DNA of 31,853 bases from a virus, in the IMG/VR virus record IMGVR_UViG_3300032240_002387, positions 1-31,853 of that record; one strand, 5' to 3'. The notes below the pieces were generated by a model that saw nothing but the letters and a program-made list of their open reading frames with translations, had not been told where the DNA came from and ran no database searches. Shown in pieces: positions 1 to 6,837 of the stretch. The position numbers and the translations under genes are program-made. Each line of letters begins with the position of its first letter. Position 1 is the stretch's first letter.

Positions 1-113
1 CCCAATAAAATACACCATTTATTACCATCTTTAAATGGTGTAAGCTTAAATGATTCAACATATCTTAAATCATACTTATCTTGCCAATAAATTATTTCTG
101 CATGTGTGTTCAT
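1..113 (-). CDS. Hypothetical protein, 3' end outside the window
   Basis: A reading frame opens at an ATG at 111-113 and stays open to the window edge, giving 37 complete codons and no stop. The visible N-terminus begins MNTHAEIIYWQDKYDLRY and has no motif I recognise. It follows the next gene upstream by only 3 bp, in the same direction, so it is probably the next member of the queE-led operon. Its function is unknown. Confidence 0.5.
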   Translation of the reverse strand, partial: MNTHAEIIYWQDKYDLRYVESFKLTPFKDGNKWCILL

Positions 114-116
114 AGG

Positions 117-335
117 TTATTTGTTTTGGTTATAGGTTTGGTTGTAGTAATCTTCTTCATTTTCAAACTCTGTTCCTAAATGATTTGCACTTGTGAAACC
201 ATCAATGTGACCATGTCTATAATCATTCATTATCTGCTCTTTTTCCATTTCTTTAGCTTGTTCATACACACCTGGCATAAACTTACCATCATCTTTTTTA
301 TACTGGTCCATTAACCAGTCAATTGCTGTTTTCAT
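117..335 (-). CDS. Small phage protein of unknown function
   Basis: A 72-residue soluble, charged protein. An N-terminal segment (MKTAIDWLMDQ) is followed by a helix containing QAKEMEKEQIMNDY and a polar tail rich in Asn, Glu and Tyr. Short proteins of the form A-x-x-WL ... A-x-x-MEK-x-QI recur in phages of Bacteroidota as far as I know, but I know of no assigned function. It starts at an ATG 8 bp after the stop of the zinc-ribbon gene and ends 3 bp before the next start, so it is one cistron of a tightly packed operon. No membrane segment or signal peptide is seen. Confidence 0.7.
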   Translation of the reverse strand: MKTAIDWLMDQYKKDDGKFMPGVYEQAKEMEKEQIMNDYRHGHIDGFTSANHLGTEFENEEDYYNQTYNQNK

Positions 336-343
336 ATTTTATT

Positions 344-577
344 TTATTTTTTATTTTCCCAATATAATTTCCTTACTTTGGCTCCCAACTCTTGATCGTT
401 TGGAGTTCCTAAAATTGTGTTATAGTCTACTGCTATAGCACCATGTTCTGTTCCTCTATCATAACATTTAGAACATAGTTGCCCTACCCCTTCAATATAA
501 CCTAATCTCATATCAATATGAGTATCTTTATCATAAGCGGTTTCTACACCGCAAATCATACAATGATCTTTTGCCAT
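344..577 (-). CDS. Small zinc-ribbon protein, function unknown
   Basis: A 77-residue protein with two CxxC pairs: C6/C9 in HCMICG and C35/C38 in QLCSKC. Two such knuckles 26 residues apart are the usual pattern of a treble-clef or zinc-ribbon fold. This is a structural reading of the motif, and no enzyme signature is present. The remaining residues (IAVDYNTILG, LGAKVRKLYWENKK) are not recognised. It lies 1 bp after the previous gene and 8 bp before the next in the queE operon. Small zinc-ribbon proteins are common in phage accessory regions and may bind nucleic acid or protein, but the role here is unknown. Confidence 0.65.
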   Translation of the reverse strand: MAKDHCMICGVETAYDKDTHIDMRLGYIEGVGQLCSKCYDRGTEHGAIAVDYNTILGTPNDQELGAKVRKLYWENKK

Positions 578-578
578 A

Positions 579-800
579 TTATTGTGCGTTTAATGTTTCA
601 GGTAATTCTAATTTTAAGATAAATTCAGTAAGACCGCTCAAATCATTTGCCGTTCTTATTAATTCTACTCTACCAGCAGATACAATGTCTTGAGCTAGTC
701 TATTTGTTAGTTGTTCGATGATAACACTCATATTAAGCCTTGGGTCGTTTATCATCTCACGAGAAACAGCCATTTTGCATCTAAGAACCATATTATACAT
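579..800 (-). CDS. Hypothetical protein
   Basis: A 73-residue protein with no recognised domain. The region SVIIEQLTNRLAQDIVSAG looks helical, and the C-terminus (GLTEFILKLELPETL) could form a strand or amphipathic segment. Two ATG starts are available. The one at 800 overlaps the 3' end of queE by 8 bp. The one at 791 starts immediately after the queE stop codon and gives a protein three residues shorter. Either arrangement implies translational coupling to queE. Function unknown. Confidence 0.6.
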   Translation of the reverse strand: MYNMVLRCKMAVSREMINDPRLNMSVIIEQLTNRLAQDIVSAGRVELIRTANDLSGLTEFILKLELPETLNAQ

Positions 801-1632
801 TTAATGTTTTATTCCAAGCAGCAATATGTAAACGTGTTAAACCACGGAAACGATATTTTTTAGCCATTTCTAAACAGAATTGAGTACGCTCTTCAAAATT
901 AGCAGCATCATCTAAACCCGGCATACAAACAACATTTTTAAGTGGAATATTAAATGGTACTACGAAATCACGGAATAATTCTTGTACATCTTCTTCTGTA
1001 CTGATAACAAATTTAAATTGATAGTTTTTATGCTCCATAATACGCATAATAGCAGCAGGAATAATACGTTGCTTCTCAGTCATACCTGAGTTGGCTAATT
1101 TAGGTGAGCAGTTAATTTGTTCTAAATGATCAAATAATGGTTGGTCAATTACAACTGTACCATTAGTTTCAATTTCATTATATAAATTGTTTAAACCATA
1201 AGGTCCTACAAGTGTTCTCCAGTAATTATGGAAATTAACAATTGCTACTTGATGTCCTTTAATTGTTGGTTCACCACCAGTCCAAATAACGTGAATATCA
1301 CCTTTTAAGATATCTTCATAAACACCTTCTTCTTTCCAACGATTAATTAAATAATCAAATTCTTTATCCTCACCTCTCCATAACCACTGAGATGTAGAAT
1401 CACAAGTCCAGGTAGCTTTGCCTTCTTTATGTAAATCACCTTCGAATATCTCACCATCTTCTAGTGTTTGTTCTTTAGCAATCATATTAGTAAATGCACG
1501 AGACATACCACAAGTTAGGTTACAAATACCTAAACGTACGAAATATGCAGGAATACCTGATGAAATACCTTCACCCTGTACAGTGTAAAAATCACTACTG
1601 ATTAGTAGTTTATTTGGATCAATTTTACTCAT
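793..1632 (-). CDS. queE: QueE, 7-carboxy-7-deazaguanine synthase (radical SAM)
   Basis: A 279-residue radical SAM enzyme expected to convert 6-carboxytetrahydropterin to 7-carboxy-7-deazaguanine (CDG), the committed step to preQ0. The start shows the family signature FYTVQGEG (residues 15-22), followed by PAYFVRLGICNLTC. Further support is WTGGEPT (SAM-binding GGE region) and NEIETNGT. The [4Fe-4S] cysteines read C37-x3-C41, then about 35 residues, then C77 in WTCDS. The usual CX3CX2C motif therefore carries an insert of about 33 residues between its second and third cysteines; long inserts here are known in some QueE subfamilies. It follows a tiny HExxH gene with an ATGA overlap and is coupled to the gene after it. 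With the QueC-, QueD- and DpdA-like genes nearby it forms a base-modification cassette. Confidence 0.9.
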   Translation of the reverse strand: MSKIDPNKLLISSDFYTVQGEGISSGIPAYFVRLGICNLTCGMSRAFTNMIAKEQTLEDGEIFEGDLHKEGKATWTCDSTSQWLWRGEDKEFDYLINRWKEEGVYEDILKGDIHVIWTGGEPTIKGHQVAIVNFHNYWRTLVGPYGLNNLYNEIETNGTVVIDQPLFDHLEQINCSPKLANSGMTEKQRIIPAAIMRIMEHKNYQFKFVISTEEDVQELFRDFVVPFNIPLKNVVCMPGLDDAANFEERTQFCLEMAKKYRFRGLTRLHIAAWNKTLNV

Positions 1633-1751
1633 TTGAATATTGTTTTTATATAGTTAAACATAGAACCTAAATTATGCCACTCCAAAATTACAACAACAAT
1701 ACTTGGGTGTCTTTCTCCGCAAAATCCTAATATGTGTAATATTTCATGCAT
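1629..1751 (-). CDS. 40-residue protein with an HExxH zinc-type motif
   Basis: A short frame of 40 residues starting at an ATG at 1749-1751 and ending in a TGA that overlaps the queE start as ATGA. It begins MHEILHILGFCGERHPS. HEILH is the HExxH zinc-metalloprotease motif, and GFC-GERH follows where metzincins carry their Gly and third ligand, though the spacing to H15 does not match the metzincin consensus HExxHxxGxxH. The rest (IVVVILEWHNLGSMFNYIKTIFK) is hydrophobic and could lie on a membrane. At 40 residues it is too small to be a complete known protease. The ATGA coupling to queE and the exact placement between a terminator and queE argue that it is translated. It may instead be a remnant. 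Function unknown. Confidence 0.5.
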   Translation of the reverse strand: MHEILHILGFCGERHPSIVVVILEWHNLGSMFNYIKTIFK

Positions 1752-1767
1752 GTTTTAAAAATTAAAA

Positions 1768-1800
1768 AACATCCCCCTCATTAATAGCGAGGAGGATGTT
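1768..1800 (-). terminator. Intrinsic terminator after the HTH gene
   Basis: Read on the minus strand, a 12-bp stem (AACATCCTCCTC pairing with GAGGGGGATGTT, one G-T wobble) closes a 9-base loop. It is followed by a T-rich tract (TTTTTTAATTTTT). It lies 10 bp after the stop of the HTH gene and only 17 bp before the ATG of the tiny HExxH gene. Transcription of the queE operon from upstream must therefore read through it. Confidence 0.8.
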
Positions 1801-1810
1801 AGGTGATGAA

Positions 1811-2047
1811 TTAAGCAAATGCTAATTCACTGTTTTTAGTACGACGACGAGTCAAATTGTACATTGCATTTGCAATATCATTGTTTACTCTACGTCTGTA
1901 AGATGTAATGTTAGATAAATGACTAACAGAATATCCTGTTTCTTCTGACAATCTTGTTAAATCACCAATTCTTTGACGGTGAGTGAAGAATGACAATTTT
2001 GCTGTGCGGTTTAAATAGTTCGCACGAACGTTAGTTTGATAACTCAT
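1811..2047 (-). CDS. Small helix-turn-helix DNA-binding protein
   Basis: A 78-residue basic protein. Residues about 28-49 (IGDLTRLSEETGYSVSHLSNI) have the spacing of a Cro/CI-type helix-turn-helix: a first helix, a Gly-containing turn (TGYS) and a recognition helix. They are followed by an Arg-rich segment (TSYRRRVNNDIANAMYNLTRRR) suited to DNA contact. It sits alone between queC (19 bp upstream) and a strong terminator 10 bp downstream, so the queC-led transcript probably ends with it. It is likely a transcriptional regulator, but no operator can be assigned from the sequence alone. Confidence 0.7.
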   Translation of the reverse strand: MSYQTNVRANYLNRTAKLSFFTHRQRIGDLTRLSEETGYSVSHLSNITSYRRRVNNDIANAMYNLTRRRTKNSELAFA

Positions 2048-2066
2048 AACTATATTTGATTTTTGA

Positions 2067-2957
2067 TTACGCTTTATGTGAATCTAATACTGCTTGTACT
2101 GATTCTTTTACTTCTTCCCATTTTACAGTGCGAATACCACCCTCAGGTAATTGTTCACCATACTGTACAGGATCAGGACGACCTAATTTAATAAATGCTT
2201 CTACACGTTCTACTGATGCTGCTGATTTGTAATCTGATAACCAGATATCATCTGTTAACCTGATTGGTTTGTAAGATGTGTTTGTACGAGAATAAACTTC
2301 ATTGAAATCTAATCTTAAGTCAAAACATGCTTTTTCACCATCTTTTAAAATACCAAACTTATCAGTATCAAGGTATGGGGTATAAACAGATACTAATTCT
2401 GAATCCCAGTTACCTACTTTAAATGCTTCAAAATCAGCATCGCGGAACTCTTGACGACAATCAGGATAAATAGCATGATCACCTGCATGGATTCCCATTG
2501 CAATAGCAACATCTCTTTTTTCTAATTGACCATCACCTAAATCTTTAGTAGCTAATGATAACGCTACTGCTTGGATCAATGATGCGAAAATTTTGTTTCT
2601 GTTAGGTACAACTGTTTCTTTCATATTGTCCTGCTCATAATGTCCTTCTGGAACATCTTGTCCTCCCTCTACTAAAGCTGAGTTTAGTAATTGTTGTAAA
2701 CCATCTAATTTGATAATTTGATGTTTAACTTTAGGATAAATTTCTTCAAATCCATTTGGAGCGTGATCATGATGAAAGAATCTTAATGGGTTTGAATTAA
2801 TGTACTCAACTAATGCCTTAGCACGTTCTAATTCAATTTTATGTTTTTGACCATAGTCAAAACCTAATGCTGTTACTTCATAGCCATTAGCTAATAGGTG
2901 TAACAATAATGAACTACTGTCCATACCACCTGATAACGATAAAACTGCTTGTTTCAT
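2067..2957 (-). CDS. queC: QueC-like 7-cyano-7-deazaguanine synthase lacking zinc-site cysteines
   Basis: A 296-residue member of the PP-loop ATPase family. QueC uses ATP and ammonia to turn CDG into preQ0 by way of an amide intermediate. The PP-loop SGGMDS is at residues 9-14, and FDYGQKHKIELERA and the conserved block IYPDCRQEFRDA are family hallmarks. QueC normally ends with four cysteines binding zinc (RTxSC ... CGxCxxC). The aligned region here reads RTNTSYKP ... WLSDYKSAASVERVEAF, so none of the four is present. The ATP site and core otherwise look intact. The gene lies between the DpdA-like gene (37 bp upstream) and the HTH gene. It may stop at the amide (ADG), or be stabilised without zinc. 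Confidence 0.85.
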   Translation of the reverse strand: MKQAVLSLSGGMDSSSLLLHLLANGYEVTALGFDYGQKHKIELERAKALVEYINSNPLRFFHHDHAPNGFEEIYPKVKHQIIKLDGLQQLLNSALVEGGQDVPEGHYEQDNMKETVVPNRNKIFASLIQAVALSLATKDLGDGQLEKRDVAIAMGIHAGDHAIYPDCRQEFRDADFEAFKVGNWDSELVSVYTPYLDTDKFGILKDGEKACFDLRLDFNEVYSRTNTSYKPIRLTDDIWLSDYKSAASVERVEAFIKLGRPDPVQYGEQLPEGGIRTVKWEEVKESVQAVLDSHKA

Positions 2958-2994
2958 TTGTTTATTAATTAAATTTTGAGCGGTATTTTTACGT

Positions 2995-3780
2995 TTAGCT
3001 CTTAATAAACGATTTAAATTTATTTACATTGAATGTAATATCATCAACTTGCCCACTCAAATCATTTTCGAAGTAATGCTCAAGTTTTTCCTTTGGTTTC
3101 CACAATAATCCACTATCAGTGTATCGTTGTCCTTCAGCACCAACTAAAATTGGATTAGACGTATCTACCGATTTAATAAATTTCCAATCACTATATGACA
3201 TAAATTCTTGTGGTAATGAGCATCCTAATAAATGGTGATAATAAGTAGATCTAATTACATTTGACTCTACTAATTTTCTAATAAACTCCATTCTACCATA
3301 CATCTGGTTTTTCAATGGATTTTCATAACCTAAACTTTGATAAGCAATACTAGAATGATTAAATGCAATATGAGTATAACCTAAATCAACTAATGTTTGG
3401 TATGTTGTCATTAACTCACCAAAATCTTTACCTTGCAATACAGCCATTAAATTAACTCCTTCTGGTAAATGTTGCTTATAATTAATTATCCAACTCTTAG
3501 CATTTACTAATGTTGTAGTAGCATCATTCCAGGCATCAGGTACAATAAAGATATTAGGTTTAACTAAATTAATTTTTTCAATTAAATCTTCTGTTGTATG
3601 GGTTACACCTTCAAATAAACCATTATCCATAATGATAAAACGTTTATCTGAGCTAGATTTCTGAAAAAATGTTTTGTATTGTTCGTATTGATCAATTAAA
3701 TGAGGTAAACAGTAATCATAATCATTCCACTCATAAGCATATTGCATTAACCCTAAAGGTAATTCATGACTTATTTTCAT
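2995..3780 (-). CDS. dpdA: DpdA-like DNA deazaguanine transglycosylase (TGT fold)
   Basis: A 261-residue protein resembling the tRNA-guanine transglycosylase superfamily, in the compact form found in phages (DpdA types). Those enzymes exchange guanine in DNA for a 7-deazaguanine base. Visible support includes an early MDNG with D52, IVPDAWND (79-86), AVLQGK (113-118), HIAFNHSS (137-144), the LLGCSLPQEF loop (184-193) and SVDTSNP (204-210), where D206 is a candidate nucleophile. It has no zinc-binding C-terminal domain of the bacterial TGT kind. The assignment depends on these motifs and on neighbours making the deazaguanine precursor. It overlaps the 94-residue gene by 17 bp and is followed by queC. 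The DpdA subtype cannot be decided here. Confidence 0.75.
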   Translation of the reverse strand: MKISHELPLGLMQYAYEWNDYDYCLPHLIDQYEQYKTFFQKSSSDKRFIIMDNGLFEGVTHTTEDLIEKINLVKPNIFIVPDAWNDATTTLVNAKSWIINYKQHLPEGVNLMAVLQGKDFGELMTTYQTLVDLGYTHIAFNHSSIAYQSLGYENPLKNQMYGRMEFIRKLVESNVIRSTYYHHLLGCSLPQEFMSYSDWKFIKSVDTSNPILVGAEGQRYTDSGLLWKPKEKLEHYFENDLSGQVDDITFNVNKFKSFIKS

Positions 3781-4048
3781 ATCTATGTAATTTTTTCTTT
3801 AATGTATCTATTTTAATTTGATAAGCCCACTTTCCTAACCAACTACTAGCTTTTGCTTTTCTCCCTTCCCAATATTTAATACCTTGCTTTGTTTTCTTAT
3901 TAGCATTGTTAAGTATATCTACATCATAATAACTGTTGTTTTCTAACATAGATTCCTCCCAATGACCTTCAGTATAATGAGGATGTTGTTCAGCATATTC
4001 TTCACGAAGTATCTTGCGTCGTGATTTTTCAAATTTTTTATTGTTCAT
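3764..4048 (-). CDS. Basic hypothetical protein within the deazaguanine cassette
   Basis: A 94-residue, strongly charged protein (many Lys, Glu and Arg) without Cys. It starts MNNKKFEKSRRKILREEYAEQ and contains KYWEGRKAKASSWLGKWAYQIKIDTLKKKL, which looks like one or two amphipathic basic helices. No family is recognised. It overlaps the QueD-like gene by 11 bp on one side and the DpdA-like gene by 17 bp on the other, so it is translationally embedded in the modification cassette. A helper role for DpdA or a nucleic-acid-binding role would fit the context and charge, but this is inference only. Confidence 0.6.
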   Translation of the reverse strand: MNNKKFEKSRRKILREEYAEQHPHYTEGHWEESMLENNSYYDVDILNNANKKTKQGIKYWEGRKAKASSWLGKWAYQIKIDTLKKKLHRYENKS

Positions 4049-4502
4049 ATATGGCAGTATTTTTGTTGTGTTCCATAAACTCCACTCTCACAACACTAAC
4101 TCTACCACTAGTTTCTTCTTGAACAAATTTATTTAATTTTTCAAAAACATATTTTGCAAACTGTTCTGCACCTACACTTGGAAGTATTCTAAGCTGGATA
4201 ATGCCTAGGTCATTCATTGTTTTGAATCCACCTAATGCAGGATCATCCTCTGCTACTACTGTTGTATGGTCAAACATATATTCCATCCAGGCTTTAGGAT
4301 TTTTACCGTCAATAGTGCCATCAGCACGTTTCATACCTCCAAAATCCCAAACCCAATTACGTTCATCTAATTCACCTTCGAACCATACTCTAAATGATAC
4401 TCCGTATCCATGAAGGAATCTACAATGGGTACCTTCTGCTTTCCACTGACGGAATACTGTACTGAAACCGTCAAACAACTTTGTTGATTGAAACTTTGAC
4501 AT
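4038..4502 (-). CDS. queD: QueD-like 6-carboxytetrahydropterin synthase, divergent metal site
   Basis: A 154-residue member of the 6-pyruvoyltetrahydropterin synthase family. QueD makes the 6-carboxytetrahydropterin that QueE consumes. Residues 25-37 (THCRFLHGYGVSF) match the C-x3-HGH block, with catalytic-type C27 and H31 kept but the second His of HGH replaced by Y33. The first zinc His, expected near residue 16 in FSAAH-type sequences, is absent (FSTVFRQW). LDERNWVWDFGGMK, the FDHT dyad (D78, H79) and VGAEQFAKYVFEKL are family features. FRQW plus HGY define a known divergent subfamily, to my knowledge, so this may be a different metal arrangement and not loss of function. It lies 1 bp after the small membrane protein gene. 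Confidence 0.8.
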   Translation of the reverse strand: MSKFQSTKLFDGFSTVFRQWKAEGTHCRFLHGYGVSFRVWFEGELDERNWVWDFGGMKRADGTIDGKNPKAWMEYMFDHTTVVAEDDPALGGFKTMNDLGIIQLRILPSVGAEQFAKYVFEKLNKFVQEETSGRVSVVRVEFMEHNKNTAIYEQ

Positions 4503-4503
4503 A

Positions 4504-4716
4504 TTAATCTTTTTTTACTGTAACGTTTGATCTAAATAAAATTCCAGCTATTAAATTTAACCCACAGGCCTCCCAGAAACTGATGTATCTTAATCCGAAG
4601 ATATCTGTTACTAAATGGTTCCATAAGAATTGTAAAGGCAATCCAAATAGCAATGCTGCTAAAACTAATAATCCTATAAGATAAAGCACTTGTTCAATTG
4701 GTTTCATATTATTCAT
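4504..4716 (-). CDS. Small membrane protein with two predicted helices
   Basis: A 70-residue protein with a hydrophobic segment at about residues 10-30 (VLYLIGLLVLAALLFGLPLQF) and another at about 46-62 (FWEACGLNLIAGILF). They are joined by a loop with LWNHLVTDIFGLRYI. The tail (RSNVTVKKD) is polar. Short phage proteins with an LWN ... IFGL ... FWxAxGL pattern recur in Bacteroidota phages as far as I recall, with no assigned function. An alternative ATG at 4707 (MKPIEQ) would remove the 8-bp overlap with the gene before it. It could act in the host inner membrane, for example in lysis or exclusion, but nothing shows which. Confidence 0.65.
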   Translation of the reverse strand: MNNMKPIEQVLYLIGLLVLAALLFGLPLQFLWNHLVTDIFGLRYISFWEACGLNLIAGILFRSNVTVKKD

Positions 4717-4912
4717 TTTCTGTTTCTTCGTTATTTAATTCATTTAATTCTGCTTGATTTACTATTTCCCAACTTTTATCATCATCAATAATATTGTAAA
4801 CTTGATCCATTATTTCTTCTAACTCTTTAGTTAGTAAGGTAATATCAACATCTTCCTCAGTTAATTTAACTTGGATCTGTTCTGCTTTATTTAATAATTC
4901 TATTAAGTTCAT
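4709..4912 (-). CDS. Small acidic hypothetical protein
   Basis: A 67-residue, Glu- and Asp-rich protein predicted to be almost wholly helical (LLNKAEQIQVKLTEEDVDITLLTKELEEIMDQVY), ending in an acidic tail (ELNELNNEETENE). No Cys, metal motif or membrane segment is seen. It overlaps the DUF5522-type gene by 4 bp and the membrane protein gene by 8 bp, so it belongs to the same operon. The function is unknown. An acidic DNA mimic or an adaptor would be possible but is unsupported. Confidence 0.6.
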   Translation of the reverse strand: MNLIELLNKAEQIQVKLTEEDVDITLLTKELEEIMDQVYNIIDDDKSWEIVNQAELNELNNEETENE

Positions 4913-5109
4913 TTCTTCTTATTTGGGGTAAATTTAAGTAATTCTTCTGACAAAACCACTTTTCCTTTAGTATTTCTTGGTTCATAGGGACAATGTCTAC
5001 AGTGATCACCACAGCAACTGCCTCTATTAATGTGGGGGAGCGCAGTGAAAATCACGCGCTCTCCTTCCATATAATAATCAACTCCGTTTACTAATTGTTT
5101 AGGCTTCAC
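4909..5109 (-). CDS. DUF5522-type Cys-rich small protein
   Basis: A 66-residue protein with the pattern DYYMEGERVIFTALPHINRG then CCGDHCRHCPY (C32, C33, C37, C40). This is the signature of the DUF5522 family (VFT ... RGxCCGxxCRHCPY), which I know mostly from Bacteroidota. The family has no proven function; the Cys cluster suggests metal binding. The frame starts at GTG (5107-5109), overlapping the end of nrdA by 11 bp. The first ATG lies at residue 14, inside the conserved block, so the GTG or another non-ATG start is required. The position directly after nrdA suggests expression with ribonucleotide reductase, perhaps a redox role (inference). Confidence 0.75.
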   Translation of the reverse strand: MKPKQLVNGVDYYMEGERVIFTALPHINRGSCCGDHCRHCPYEPRNTKGKVVLSEELLKFTPNKKK

Positions 5110-6823
5110 AAGATACGCATTCTGATAAACGTTGTAAATTGTCTCCTCTTAACACTGATTCAGTACGTAAGTAATACAATGTTTTAATACCTGCTTTATG
5201 TGCTTCTTTATGCACTTGAGATATCCATTTTGGGGTATCATTTGGATCAAAACATAAATTTAATGAAATTGCTTGGTCAATGTATTGTTGTCTAATAGCA
5301 TTTTGTTTTATAATTTCTAACTGATTGATTTCCTTAAATGTTAAGAATATTGATTTTTCCTCATCAGTTAAAATATAACTAGGAACATTAACTACTGAGC
5401 CTTGGTCTTTTAAAATCTGATCCCAAACACTATCAATGTTGTATCCTTTTTTCTCTAATAAATCTTCTAATATTTTATTTCGTTTAATGAATACACCTTT
5501 TGCTGTTTTAAGGTTATATACATTCGCTGGAATTGGTTCAATCGAAGGTGATACTCCACCTGAGATATGAGCATTTGATACCGTTGGAGCAATTGCTAAA
5601 TGATGTGAATGTCTTAATCCAGTACCCTTACACCATTCTGGTTCTCCGTATAATTCTGCTTGTTCGCGAGATGCTTTTAATGCTTCTGTTTGAATAAATT
5701 CAGATATAACTCTAGTTAAAGCTGATGCTTGAATACTTGCAAATGGTAATCCTTTTGATTGTAATAAGGTATGCCATCCTAAAACACCAATTCCAATTGC
5801 TCTACCTTTAGTAGCAGAACGAACTGTGTTTTCCATGAATTTAATATTCTTAGCTCTATCAATGAATTCTTGTAATACACCTTCTAAGAACCAACATGTT
5901 ACCTCAGGTAATGTCATTCCATTTTCAAACTTATAATCTTTCCATTCATCCCAACGTGCTAAATTTAATGATGATAAACAACAAATAAATGAATGTAATT
6001 CGTCTGTGTATAATGAAATCTCACTACAAATGTTTGTCATTGATACATGAAGATTTAACTTCTTATACCCTTCAGGATTAGTCTTATTAACATTATCTTC
6101 AAACATGATATAAGGTTCACCAGTTTCAAGACGTGTTTTTAGGATTTCACCCCATAAACGCATAGAACGCTCATCTTTATTTTCTAATTTATCCATAAAT
6201 GTGTCATCGATAATAACACATTGATGTAAATTCAAACACTGACGGTTAACGTCACCCTTTGGTCTACGGATTTGTAAGAACTCCTCAATATCGGGGTGGT
6301 TAATACTTAAGTTAACTGATGCTGCACCTCTTCTAACTGAACCTTGATTTGTAGCAAGGATAGTTGAATCATATATTTTACACCAAGGCACAACACCTTC
6401 TGATGTACCATTATCTCTAATGGATTTGCCTCTACCTCTAATGCGAGATACTCCAATACCAACACCACCACCTTGAGATGATAATCTCATCAATTCTGAG
6501 TTTGCATCAGCAATACCTTCAATTGAGTCACCAACATCAATTCCAAAACATGAAATTGGCATTCCACGTTCAGTACCTAAGTTTGATAACACAGGTGATG
6601 CTAAACACAACCAATTTTTTACTATAGCTTCATAGAATATTGGTTGTAAATCCTTACGTCTTAATCTACGTGATGCTGCTTTACTTACTCTTTTAAATGC
6701 TCCAAATACATCTTCATCGGGCATTAAGTAACCTTTAGAGATCATACTTAATGCAATTTCATCCATCCAACTTGGAAAATCCTTACCTTTGACCCAGGTA
6801 CTAGTGTCTACTTGTATACTCAT
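5099..6823 (-). CDS. nrdA: Class I ribonucleotide reductase, large (alpha) subunit
   Basis: A 574-residue catalytic subunit that reduces ribonucleoside diphosphates to deoxy forms, together with the adjacent NrdB. From the ATG at 6823, the active-site residues are in place: C92 in PISCFG, N264-C266-E268 in TNICSEI, C281 in ICCLSSLNL, and the Tyr pair Y550/Y551 in TLYYLRTES. The C-terminal CVSC (C569, C572) can carry electrons from thioredoxin. The N-terminal ATP-cone of cellular enzymes is missing, so dATP feedback control is probably absent. The frame extends 10 codons further to a TTG, but that would overlap nrdB by 16 bp; ATG at 6821-6823 is the better start. It lies 14 bp after nrdB. Confidence 0.95.
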   Translation of the reverse strand: MSIQVDTSTWVKGKDFPSWMDEIALSMISKGYLMPDEDVFGAFKRVSKAASRRLRRKDLQPIFYEAIVKNWLCLASPVLSNLGTERGMPISCFGIDVGDSIEGIADANSELMRLSSQGGGVGIGVSRIRGRGKSIRDNGTSEGVVPWCKIYDSTILATNQGSVRRGAASVNLSINHPDIEEFLQIRRPKGDVNRQCLNLHQCVIIDDTFMDKLENKDERSMRLWGEILKTRLETGEPYIMFEDNVNKTNPEGYKKLNLHVSMTNICSEISLYTDELHSFICCLSSLNLARWDEWKDYKFENGMTLPEVTCWFLEGVLQEFIDRAKNIKFMENTVRSATKGRAIGIGVLGWHTLLQSKGLPFASIQASALTRVISEFIQTEALKASREQAELYGEPEWCKGTGLRHSHHLAIAPTVSNAHISGGVSPSIEPIPANVYNLKTAKGVFIKRNKILEDLLEKKGYNIDSVWDQILKDQGSVVNVPSYILTDEEKSIFLTFKEINQLEIIKQNAIRQQYIDQAISLNLCFDPNDTPKWISQVHKEAHKAGIKTLYYLRTESVLRGDNLQRLSECVSCEA

Positions 6824-6837
6824 TTTATAATTTAATT

